NCBI GenBank assembly: GCA_030608385.1
Contig: JAUWEG010000005.1
Location: 1-47,917 of the forward strand
DNA length: 47,917 nucleotides
Reading direction: 5' to 3'
Source: Candidatus Heimdallarchaeota archaeon
GTDB taxonomy: Archaea; Asgardarchaeota; Heimdallarchaeia; Heimdallarchaeales; Heimdallarchaeaceae
In this document: in pieces, positions 36,751-44,908 of the stretch
Position numbering within the stretch: position 1 is the stretch's first letter
Layout of the letters: the number at the start of each line of letters is the position of its first letter
Translations under genes and position numbers: made by a program
The notes under the pieces: generated by a model
Databases searched by the model: none
What the model was told of the DNA's origin: nothing
The model's input: the letters and a program-made list of their open reading frames with translations, nothing else

Positions 36751-37215
36751 ATGAGTATAGAAGAAGTACAAAATCTGAAATCCACACCCAAAATTAAAAC
36801 ACCTCCATGGATTTCTGCAGTTTTAGCACTTGTTTATACTGTAACATTGGTTTTTCTCTTACTTACAAGCATGGAATCAGCCTTTGATTTTGTTGAAGAT
36901 TTCTTTAAGCAAATGCCTAATGGTGTTTGGTTTTTTGAAGTTCCGATTCCAATAATCTGTGCTCTATTGGTTTATTACGGTGCTCAACATAGTCAAAAAA
37001 GAAGTTTGAATATCTTAGTCTTCATGTCTTCAGCTTTGGGAATTGTTGCTATTGGAATTGGCGTTTACTTTATTCTCGATAAATATTCAATAATTCTTAA
37101 TAATAGTGATGCTGACTTTATTTTCTTCTTAATACTTCTAGCTACTTCTCTTATCATAGCAATCGGTTCTATATTTGTCATGAAATTTATTAGAAAGAAG
37201 AAAACCTTGCAGTAA
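36751..37215 (+). CDS. Four-helix membrane protein, unknown
   Basis: 154 aa from ATG 36751; an upstream GTG at 36736 in frame is possible because a TATA-like TTTAATTAA lies near 36704. A short polar N-terminus with a PPW motif precedes four membrane helices (about 31-51, 70-92, 97-118 and 128-151 in the longer form), and the end is basic (FIRKKKTLQ), presumably cytosolic. No family recognised. The 153-bp gap after it contains only AT-rich promoter-like sequence. Confidence 0.7.
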   Translation: MSIEEVQNLKSTPKIKTPPWISAVLALVYTVTLVFLLLTSMESAFDFVEDFFKQMPNGVWFFEVPIPIICALLVYYGAQHSQKRSLNILVFMSSALGIVAIGIGVYFILDKYSIILNNSDADFIFFLILLATSLIIAIGSIFVMKFIRKKKTLQ

Positions 37216-37368
37216 GGTCCCTTGACCAGAAAGTTGACCTAAACAACAAGGTTATTTTCAAAGATACTAACTCTTCTAATAAGGTGGAGACTATTTTTCC
37301 TTGTAATCTAGAACACTTTTCAGATTGGTCATATTATTTATTAATTTAGGTGAATAACAAGTTTAATA

Positions 37369-38376
37369 ATGAGTGTTTTCGAGAAAAAGTACATGGAGAA
37401 ACCAATTGACGAAACTCTACAGAAGGAACAATCTGTGCTTGATATAACTCCTGAATTAGAACAACAAGTTCACGAGATGCTCACAGCTACTGAAAGAAAT
37501 GTTCCAGATTTTTGGGAGAGTAGTACAACTGAAATCCTGTATGCTCCTGTTGATGATGGGGAAATTCGAATATATCATTTTAGACCTGCCAATCCAATAT
37601 CAAAACGTCCTTTAGTTTTTGTTCCTGGCTGGGGAGGAACTGAAATGGGGTATGTGGATTTTTATGAAGTCATCCATGATAAGGTTGAGTGCTATTATGT
37701 CGAAACTCGTGAGAAGAGAAGTAGTAAATTGGATAGAAAGAAAGCAAAATTGGATATGAGTCAAAAAGCTAAAGATATTCGAGATGTGATTAATTTCCTA
37801 GAATTAGATAAAGATGACTTTGTTCTCTTTGGTACTTGTTGGGGTGGAGCAATAGTTTTACATGGTTTAATAGATGGAACTATTGATGCCCCTACTGTAA
37901 TTATTCATGACCCTATGCATACTCTATGGTTTCCAAAATGGTTTCTGAGATACGTAACTCCTTTCCTACCTGTATTTGCTATTAGGATGATGAAACCTGT
38001 ACTTAGAAGACTTCAAATGAGAGGTATGAATGAGAAAATCCAAAGAAAGAGAGCTGAAAATTTTATAGCTAATGCAGAACCTTGGAAATGGAAGAAAGCT
38101 GCAGAATCTGTAAGAGATTTTGAACTCTTTGGCAATATTTCTGGAATAACAAAAGAAGTGTTTGTTATCAATGGCACTCAAGACAAAGTCCATGATCAAA
38201 TTACTTACCCAAAAATAGCTGCGGAAATGCCGTTTAGTCGATTCATCTTCATGAAGACAGATGAATCCAAAAGAGAGAGATTAATGGGGTTAGTAACATT
38301 AGAGTTCAGTAAAGTAACTGTGAATGATGGGCTTCCTCCTTCTCTTAGGGATTTCGAGAAAAAACTTCATCGTTAA
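37369..38376 (+). CDS. Alpha/beta hydrolase with Cys nucleophile elbow
   Basis: 335 aa. The fold signs are an oxyanion-loop VPGWGG (85-90), the nucleophile elbow FGTCWGG with Cys157, and a strand-loop acid NGTQD (Asp272). GxCxGG is the lipase-box form used by polyhydroxyalkanoate synthases. The catalytic His normally found after the acid is not visible: the matching loop reads MKTDES and the only nearby His is 275, close to the acid. It may be inactive, or use another residue. A helical cap lies at about 190-250. Shares the 11-base TTTAGGTGAAT upstream element (37345-37355) with the next gene. Confidence 0.75.
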   Translation: MSVFEKKYMEKPIDETLQKEQSVLDITPELEQQVHEMLTATERNVPDFWESSTTEILYAPVDDGEIRIYHFRPANPISKRPLVFVPGWGGTEMGYVDFYEVIHDKVECYYVETREKRSSKLDRKKAKLDMSQKAKDIRDVINFLELDKDDFVLFGTCWGGAIVLHGLIDGTIDAPTVIIHDPMHTLWFPKWFLRYVTPFLPVFAIRMMKPVLRRLQMRGMNEKIQRKRAENFIANAEPWKWKKAAESVRDFELFGNISGITKEVFVINGTQDKVHDQITYPKIAAEMPFSRFIFMKTDESKRERLMGLVTLEFSKVTVNDGLPPSLRDFEKKLHR

Positions 38377-38489
38377 GAATGAAAAGCTCGAAAAAATTGA
38401 TTTTTCTTACATTTTAGGTGAATCTTTAAAATAAACTAGTACAAATTGAACAATATTCTCCTTTGAGAGACATATTTAAGGTGAAAAAA

Positions 38490-39971
38490 TTGTCACATGA
38501 AGAAGTTGTTATAGATAAAAATGATATTAGAGAAACTGCTTTAGAATCAAAACAGACAAGTTCACGAAATGCTTGGCTATGGTATAGCTATGATATGGCT
38601 GATACTTTCTTCTCACAATCGGTAATAAGTTTAGCATTCACTCCATTTGTTTTGTTATTGGGTGTCCAAATGGGTTGGAGGTTCCCCACAGTATTTATTG
38701 TAATGTCTGTATTTATGGCTGGTTCAAATCTTTTGATTGCTATATTTGGACCAATTTTGGGTGCTATCTCAGATAAAGTTGGGAAAAGAAAGCCAGCAGT
38801 GCTTATTTCAGCAGGAATAATGGTGACCACAACGGCATTAATCACAGTTTGGTCAAACTTTTGGTGGGCATGCATCTTATTTGTAGTTGCGAATTTCTGT
38901 TATCAAGCAGGTCGAATGTTTTATGACGCTCAAATTCCTTTCATTGCTGAAACAGAAAAGAGAGGTTTTATGCAGGCCATCGGTGGTGCACTTGCAGCTT
39001 TTGGCTCAGTAATTGCAATAATGATAAGTATAGTCATAGGTCTTCCCAGCTTATTTGGTCCACATACTCAAGTAGATACCGGAATCTGGGAAGTAGGGGG
39101 AGTAATTATTGATCCAAATACTATAAACTATGGCGGATTAAGATATTTATTTGTAGTATCAGCTGTCGTCATAATTTTGATCAGCATTCCTTACTTCTTC
39201 CATAAAGAGGTACAAAATCCTCCTGAGGAAAAGATGACACCAAGAGAGCATTTGAAATCATCATTAACTGCTTTCAAAACTTCGCTTAAAGAAATTATCT
39301 CCGACAGAAATTCATGGTTGTTCTTCTTAGCTTGGTTTTTCATCACAGATGCTGCAAATACAACGATTCTCTATATGGTACCTGTGGTTTCAATTATGGG
39401 TGGACCCGCACTTGAGGGAATGACAAACTATATTATTCTAGGAGGAATAGTATTTTCTATAATCTTTGGTATTCTTGTTGGAAGACTTATGAATAGATTA
39501 GGACCAAAAAAACTATTCCTAGGAGTTGCCATGTCCTGGTTTATTGCGATAGTCATTTTCGTCCTAAGTGGATTGGATGTAGGTGCATTCACAATACCTT
39601 CCTGGGTAATATGGTTTGGTGCGATATTCATTGGAATAGGTTTTGGAGGAATTTGGATAGTTGGAAGACAATTCATTATGGTTCTTGCACCACCTTCAAA
39701 ACTTGCACAATATGGTGGTTTCCAAAAAATAGCTGGAAGAGTAAGTGCAATTGTATCTCCTCTTTTATTTGGTTTAGTGATTTTCCTTACTGATCCTTAC
39801 TTCCAATCTCCAGAAATAGTTGAACAAGCCATTCCAATGAGAATTGCACTTGCAAGTTTACTTGTACTTTTCTCAATAGGTATTCTTATTGCATGGTTTA
39901 TCAAAGATCCTCATAAGAGGTATATGAAAGGTGAAAGAGCACCATACAAAGGAATTTATGACAAAGAATAA
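38490..39971 (+). CDS. MFS transporter, Atg22/UMF1-like
   Basis: 493 aa with about 12 membrane helices. AWLWYSYDMADTFFSQSV at the first helix matches the WxxYDxANSxF signature of the Atg22/UMF1 group, and SDKVGKRKP is the MFS loop 2-3 signature. TTG 38490 is chosen because AAGGTGA sits five bases upstream; the first in-frame TTG (38463) lacks a site. Yeast Atg22 exports amino acids from the vacuole. Prokaryotic members are poorly known, so the substrate is open. It lies 113 bp after the Cys hydrolase. A T-rich stretch after the stop ends it. Confidence 0.85.
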   Translation: MSHEEVVIDKNDIRETALESKQTSSRNAWLWYSYDMADTFFSQSVISLAFTPFVLLLGVQMGWRFPTVFIVMSVFMAGSNLLIAIFGPILGAISDKVGKRKPAVLISAGIMVTTTALITVWSNFWWACILFVVANFCYQAGRMFYDAQIPFIAETEKRGFMQAIGGALAAFGSVIAIMISIVIGLPSLFGPHTQVDTGIWEVGGVIIDPNTINYGGLRYLFVVSAVVIILISIPYFFHKEVQNPPEEKMTPREHLKSSLTAFKTSLKEIISDRNSWLFFLAWFFITDAANTTILYMVPVVSIMGGPALEGMTNYIILGGIVFSIIFGILVGRLMNRLGPKKLFLGVAMSWFIAIVIFVLSGLDVGAFTIPSWVIWFGAIFIGIGFGGIWIVGRQFIMVLAPPSKLAQYGGFQKIAGRVSAIVSPLLFGLVIFLTDPYFQSPEIVEQAIPMRIALASLLVLFSIGILIAWFIKDPHKRYMKGERAPYKGIYDKE

Positions 39972-39976
39972 TTCCT

Positions 39977-40000
39977 CTTTTCTATTTTTTTACTTTTTTT
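39977..40000 (+). terminator. T-rich terminator after the MFS gene
   Basis: Runs of four to seven T starting six bases after the MFS stop, overlapping the last codons of the convergent HAD gene. Confidence 0.4.
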
Positions 40001-40743
40001 AGAAGCTTAATTATTACTTCTGGTAATTCATTCATATTTTCCACATAGTATCTATATGATGGTTCGAATTCTCCTGTTAAACAAGCTTGAACAACATTTG
40101 CTCCAATCTTTTCAGCAAATTCCAAGAAAATAGGTTTGTCATCAATTACTATTGCTCTTTTGGGATCTAAATTAATTTCCTTGAAAATCCTATCATAGAA
40201 AACCTCGTCGCTCTTATGAGTATTTACTAAATCTGATCCATAGAAGTTTTCGAAACAGTCTTTTAACCTCATTCCCCTTAAGTATCCTTTTAGTTCAACT
40301 GAGTGTTCTCCTGAAGAAGTAAACAGTCTAAACCCTTGGCTATGAAGGTTTTTAATTGCTTCAACCACCCCTGGAAAAGAGGCTTTGATATTAGGCGTTA
40401 TAGCTTCTATTACTTCAAAGTAGATTTTGTTGTGCATCTCTTCAGGGGGAACTTTAACTCCTACATACTCAAACATACTAGTTACCCATCTCAAAATAAA
40501 ATCTGAATAATAATCGTTATACTCAATTAATTCTTCATTTTCTGCAGCTTCAGTATATTCTGCCATAATTTCATTTATGAATTCAAAGTTCGCTTCACTC
40601 CATTTATGAGATTCTCCCCCATACTTTGGTGAAAAAAAATCCCCTATCATTTTCTGCCACTGAATGCCACGTAATATATTGTCATTCATTACCCCTCCAT
40701 CATCAAAGAATATTGAGAATTCAGAAGAATTATTTCTAGTCAT
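39982..40743 (-). CDS. HAD-superfamily hydrolase lacking the second Asp
   Basis: 253 aa with a helical C1-type cap. Motif I is FDDGGV: nucleophile Asp14, but position +2 (Gly16) is not the Asp that acts as acid/base in phosphatases. Motif II is TSS, motif III Lys is in HKSDEVFY, motif IV is VIDD. HAD members without the second Asp include phosphonatases and dehalogenases, which work differently. It may be one of these or a changed phosphatase. The chosen ATG has no clear ribosome-binding site. Confidence 0.8.
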   Translation of the reverse strand: MTRNNSSEFSIFFDDGGVMNDNILRGIQWQKMIGDFFSPKYGGESHKWSEANFEFINEIMAEYTEAAENEELIEYNDYYSDFILRWVTSMFEYVGVKVPPEEMHNKIYFEVIEAITPNIKASFPGVVEAIKNLHSQGFRLFTSSGEHSVELKGYLRGMRLKDCFENFYGSDLVNTHKSDEVFYDRIFKEINLDPKRAIVIDDKPIFLEFAEKIGANVVQACLTGEFEPSYRYYVENMNELPEVIIKLLKKVKK

Positions 40744-40994
40744 CCATCTATATCAAAATCTAGTAGTAAATAAGGATATTTCCTTAGCCTAGTTAGTAAT
40801 TTGTTCCTTCTAATAAGGTAGTGAATACTTTCAGTGAACTCTGGTTCTTTCAAAACCCCTCTTCTTCGACTGGAAGATTTACTAGAACTTGTAAGAAGGT
40901 GGTATATCAATTAATTGATTGACTCTTTAAAGAAAGAAAATGTGGGTTTGTCTAGTTTGAATCAACTATTTTCATTGAGTTAAAGCTAGAAGTT
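40744..40994. other. 251-bp gap with a 14-bp palindrome
   Basis: No open frame that looks like a gene. The main structure is the perfect palindrome ATCAATTAATTGAT at 40906-40919. The remainder is AT-rich, with short TTAG/CTAG motifs, and is consistent with the promoter of the HAD gene and the tail of the phosphohexomutase unit. Confidence 0.5.
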
Positions 40995-41381
40995 CTATAC
41001 CACTACAAAGAGTAAAGAAACCATCATCAATAGTATTGCAAAAATCAAAATAACCTCACTAATTTTGGTCCTTTTTTCAATACTTGGTTTTAATTTCTCT
41101 TCAGATTCCCAAAACTTGTTAATCTCTTTTCTATTTTTTATTACTTGTTTAAGTAGTGGTTCAGCTTGAATACCTAAAGCTAAAATCAGGAAAATGATGG
41201 CTGAAGCTGCCATGATTGCATAAATTAGGAATCCGAATCCTGCTGTATCCAAATTAATTATTCCTATAATATCTAAGGTAGTTAGTATGACCCAGAATAA
41301 TAAAACCACTATTGTAATTCTTAGTCTTTCGTTGGTTAATCTTAGCTCTTTTTTTATTACATCTGATACCATATATCTCAC
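40995..41381 (-). CDS. Three-helix membrane protein, unknown
   Basis: 128 aa from GTG 41381, which overlaps the upstream gene's stop (GTGA); ATG 41372 is the alternative. One helix (about 22-43), a short loop, a second (about 50-70), a charged helical stretch rich in Lys/Glu, and a last helix (about 108-127) at the very C-terminus. No family recognised. The overlap suggests coexpression with the phosphohexomutase. Confidence 0.65.
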   Translation of the reverse strand: MRYMVSDVIKKELRLTNERLRITIVVLLFWVILTTLDIIGIINLDTAGFGFLIYAIMAASAIIFLILALGIQAEPLLKQVIKNRKEINKFWESEEKLKPSIEKRTKISEVILIFAILLMMVSLLFVVV

Positions 41382-42772
41382 TTTTCTTTGATTATTATTT
41401 CTAAATCTTTAACAATGTTTTCAATCCACTCAAAACGATTCTGAGTAGGGGATTCATAATATATTCTTATCTTAGGCTCTGTTCCTGATTTTCTTATCAA
41501 GATCCAGGTACCATCATCCATATCATAACGTAGTCCATCGATAGTTAGCTCTTTCTTACTCTCATTTGCAAGAGAAAATCTAAGTTTGGTTTTACAATCA
41601 TCGAATATAGTTTCGACCCTTTTTTGGTCTACTAGGTAAGCATTTCTCTTAGCAATATGTAATGGAATATCCTTCATTATCTCAGAAACAGTAGTTTTAC
41701 CGCTTACAATCACTTTCAAAATTTTAACTAAGGAATATAATCCATCTATCCAGAAACCCCATTTAGGAAAGATGGGTTTCCAAGGTTCGGCGGCGAAAAT
41801 GACTTTTTCATTAGATTGAATTAACTCTTGACCTTTTGTGTGAAGTTCTCCTAATTTTGTTCTTATAACTTCTCCACCTATTTTCTCTACAGTTTTATCA
41901 ATTGTAGTTGACGAATCTATACTAACTATAATCTTTCCAGGTCCCCCTTCATTTATGGCATATGTAGCCAACAGTGCATTTATTCTAGATAATTCAACAA
42001 ATTCTCCTTGTTCGTTAATGATAGCTAGTCTGTCCCCATCCCCATCAAAAGCTGCTCCTAGAACATTTTCTTTCTTACAAAGTTCTATGAGTGTTGTAAG
42101 ATTTTCCGGACTGGGTTCTGCAAGTCTTCCTGGAAAAGATCCATCTATATGCGAATTAATTGTTGTTGGTAGGAATCCATAATGTGTTAATATTAACGGT
42201 GCAAGTTCTGACATGGGACCATTGGCGCAATCAAGTATGACCTTCTTTCCCTCTCCATTAATTTGAACTGCTTCTGTTATCCTTTTGAAATATTGATTGT
42301 TTGCATCTAGAACCTCTAATTGTGGTTCAATATTGTCCCAGGCTTCATGATGAATGAGTTTTATATTTTCATCTCTTTCTATAATTAGGTCTTCGATATC
42401 ATTTTGCTCTTGGAGTGTAAATTCTCTCCCATTTCTTAGTACCTTAATTCCATTGTCTGTTGGTGGATTATGAGAAGCAGTAATATAAACAGCAACGGAA
42501 TGTTTAGAATTCAAAGTTAGATTGGCGATAACTGGAAATGTGCACAAACCAATTTTGTAAACTTTAACTCCTGATAATGAGAGTGATGCAGAGGCAAATT
42601 GACTTAAGGCTTCAGATGAAGTTCTTGCGTCGTGACCAATGAGAATTCCCTCAGAAGAATAGAGTTGTGCAACTGCTTGACTAACTTGAATTGTGAGTTC
42701 AGCTGTAACCTTAGTACCAAAATGACCTCTTATTCCAGCTGTACCAAACAGCTTAGACTTTTTCTTCATCAT
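41378..42772 (-). CDS. Phosphohexomutase (PMM/PGM or GlmM type)
   Basis: 464 aa alpha-D-phosphohexomutase. Phosphoserine loop TASHNPPTDNG, metal loop DGDGDR, and phosphate-binding RKSGTEPKIRI are intact. The sugar-binding loop, usually GExSGG or GEPNGG, is AAEPWKPIFPKWGFW, which is atypical and leaves the sugar unclear: mannose-1-P, glucose-1-P or glucosamine-1-P. It could supply the sugar phosphate for the nucleotidyltransferase at 13.6 kb. Start ATG 42772 or 42769; no strong site. Overlaps the downstream membrane gene. Confidence 0.9.
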   Translation of the reverse strand: MMKKKSKLFGTAGIRGHFGTKVTAELTIQVSQAVAQLYSSEGILIGHDARTSSEALSQFASASLSLSGVKVYKIGLCTFPVIANLTLNSKHSVAVYITASHNPPTDNGIKVLRNGREFTLQEQNDIEDLIIERDENIKLIHHEAWDNIEPQLEVLDANNQYFKRITEAVQINGEGKKVILDCANGPMSELAPLILTHYGFLPTTINSHIDGSFPGRLAEPSPENLTTLIELCKKENVLGAAFDGDGDRLAIINEQGEFVELSRINALLATYAINEGGPGKIIVSIDSSTTIDKTVEKIGGEVIRTKLGELHTKGQELIQSNEKVIFAAEPWKPIFPKWGFWIDGLYSLVKILKVIVSGKTTVSEIMKDIPLHIAKRNAYLVDQKRVETIFDDCKTKLRFSLANESKKELTIDGLRYDMDDGTWILIRKSGTEPKIRIYYESPTQNRFEWIENIVKDLEIIIKEK

Positions 42773-42844
42773 TTAATCGGTCTCAATTCTAATTATAAAT
42801 TATTCTCTTATAGAAAGAATTATCATTATGAAGCTTTTACAAGT

Positions 42845-43501
42845 TTACAGAAAATCTGTCAAAGATTTCTGTTCTCCTTGTCCTTTGGTTGATCTCTTGT
42901 TATCAGAAGTTATTTCATTTTGATTTAAGAGATTTAGGTATAAACTCTTAATACCTTCGAAATGCTCATTATAAATATCCATCAAGTTATAGTTTCGTAA
43001 AATGTATGCAGGATGATATGTTACATACAATTTTATCCCAAAATCAGTGTCATAAGATTTTCCTACATACTTAGTTACTGCAGCAGAGGGGATAAAAAAC
43101 CTCAAGGCTATTGAACCTATGGTCACAATAAGTTTTGGTGAAAGTAATTCCAATTGTTTGAATAACCATCTCTCGCCACAGAATTTCAACTCTGAATTTG
43201 TTGGTGTTCTATTATTATTATCAGCTGTTGTTGGACGGCACTTAATTACATTAAGGATACTCAGATCCTTCTCCCTTTCTAAATCAATACCTGAGAGCAT
43301 ATTGTCAAGTAGCTTTCCTGATCTACCAACAAAAGGTATACCTTGTTTATCTTCATAATAACCTGGTGCTTCCCCGATAATACACAAACCATTTTTTGGA
43401 CCATAGAGACCTGGAACAACTTGAGTCCTACTATCCTTCAGGTGACAAGCTTCACATATGACGATATCTTCTGTCAACTTTGCTATCTCATCATTTGCCA
43501 T
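42845..43501 (-). CDS. Family 4-type uracil-DNA glycosylase with C-terminal PIP-box
   Basis: 218 aa. Iron-sulfur UDG: N-terminal Cys pair CEACHL, catalytic GEAPGYYEDKQGIPFVGRSG, KCRPTTADNNNRTP (with the other Cys ligands around KCRP and FCGERW), and TYHPAYILRN. Removes uracil from DNA in base-excision repair. The extreme C-terminus ends QKSLTDFL (211-218), a PCNA-interacting peptide, after a polar linker. Start ATG 43501 has GAGGAGAT upstream. Divergent from the amidohydrolase with a 65-bp shared promoter. Confidence 0.92.
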   Translation of the reverse strand: MANDEIAKLTEDIVICEACHLKDSRTQVVPGLYGPKNGLCIIGEAPGYYEDKQGIPFVGRSGKLLDNMLSGIDLEREKDLSILNVIKCRPTTADNNNRTPTNSELKFCGERWLFKQLELLSPKLIVTIGSIALRFFIPSAAVTKYVGKSYDTDFGIKLYVTYHPAYILRNYNLMDIYNEHFEGIKSLYLNLLNQNEITSDNKRSTKGQGEQKSLTDFL

Positions 43502-43566
43502 GAGTTCTATCTCCTCTGTAAAAATACAAAAAAAGAGGATTTATTAAGCTATTCCCTATAAAATCA

Positions 43567-44907
43567 ATGGTCAAGTTGAAAGATACTATCTTAGAAGCAG
43601 ATATACTAGTAACCAGTAATCTAAAAAACAGCGTTATCAAAGATGCTGCTGTTTATGTGTCTAATGGATTAATTCATGGTGTAGGGACAAAAAAAGAAAT
43701 TCATAAGGAATTTTCAGCAACGAAAATAGTTGACGGAAACAACAAAATTTTACTCCCTGGTTTAGTAAATACACACAGTCACAGTGTTCAAACATTTCTT
43801 AGAGGAAAGGCAGATGATTTTGCACTTCTAGATTGGTTAAAACAAGTGGTTTTGCCAGGCGAATCTCATTTTACTGCAGAAGAAGTATACAATTCCTCAC
43901 TTCTAGGATTTGCTGAAATGATAAGAACAGGTACTACTACAGCAAACGATATGCTTACTACTCATGATTCAAATTTTGGAATTAAGGCAGCAAAAGAAAT
44001 TGGAATCAGGACAAGAATAGGTAAAATGCTGATGGATTATAGTAATGATTTTCCAGAAATAATAATTGAGGATACTGAAACAGTAATTGAATCTGCTAGA
44101 AAGCAAATTGATGAATATCATCAAACACAAAATGGGAGAGTTAAATACTCTCTAAATGCAAGATTTCTTCTATCCTGTTCATCTGAATTGATGAAACTTA
44201 TTGTAGAAACAAAAGATGAATATGATGATTTAATGATCCATTCACACGCTTCAGAATCTCAAGCTGAATGTGCTGAAGTTGTAAGAATATTTGGTGATAG
44301 CTATTTTAGATCGCTGAAAAAACTAAATGCTCTAGGCTCAGAAACAATACTAGCTCATGGAATCTGGCTAGATGATGATGAATATAATTTAGTTGAACAA
44401 ACAAATACCCGAATAACTCACAATCCTAGCAGTAACAGCAAATTGGCTTCAGGAATATGTGATGTTTTACGATATCATAAGTTGGGTATTATTGTTGGGA
44501 TTGGCACAGATGGTCCTCCATGTAATAATAATTTTGATATGTTTCAAGATATGCGTTTAGCTGCATTCTTACAGAAAATTAAACATCTAGATGAACTGGC
44601 TTTACCTGCAGAGAAAGTTCTAAGAATGGCAACAATAGAGGGAGCTCAAGCTATAAATTGGGGAACAGAGATAGGTTCAGTTGAAGTAGGGAAAAAAGCT
44701 GATTTAGTAATGACTAATATTGATGAAGTCAACTCTTTTCCTCTTTACAACCCAGTTTCCCATTTAGTTTATTCAGCTAGTGGTAAAGATGTAAGTATGA
44801 CTATGATTGATGGGGAAATTGTTTTCCAAGATGGAAACTATCTGACTATTGATATTGAGAAAGTAAAAAGGACAGCTACCGAATATCAAGAGAAATGGAC
44901 GGAGTAG
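43567..44907 (+). CDS. Amidohydrolase, MTA/SAH deaminase or guanine-deaminase type
   Basis: 446 aa of the AtzA/TrzA/MtaD branch. Metal ligands HSHSVQTFLRG (HxH), HSHASESQAE, LAHGIWLD and GTDGPPCNNNFDMF are in order on the TIM barrel. The N-terminal and C-terminal strands form the small sandwich domain. Likely a Zn-dependent deaminase of adenosyl compounds (methylthioadenosine, S-adenosylhomocysteine, 5'-deoxyadenosine) or a nucleobase. It is separated from the GHMP kinase by one base, so they share an mRNA. Probably leaderless: TATA-like TTTATTAAG lies at 43540-43548. Confidence 0.88.
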   Translation: MVKLKDTILEADILVTSNLKNSVIKDAAVYVSNGLIHGVGTKKEIHKEFSATKIVDGNNKILLPGLVNTHSHSVQTFLRGKADDFALLDWLKQVVLPGESHFTAEEVYNSSLLGFAEMIRTGTTTANDMLTTHDSNFGIKAAKEIGIRTRIGKMLMDYSNDFPEIIIEDTETVIESARKQIDEYHQTQNGRVKYSLNARFLLSCSSELMKLIVETKDEYDDLMIHSHASESQAECAEVVRIFGDSYFRSLKKLNALGSETILAHGIWLDDDEYNLVEQTNTRITHNPSSNSKLASGICDVLRYHKLGIIVGIGTDGPPCNNNFDMFQDMRLAAFLQKIKHLDELALPAEKVLRMATIEGAQAINWGTEIGSVEVGKKADLVMTNIDEVNSFPLYNPVSHLVYSASGKDVSMTMIDGEIVFQDGNYLTIDIEKVKRTATEYQEKWTE

Positions 44908-44908
44908 A

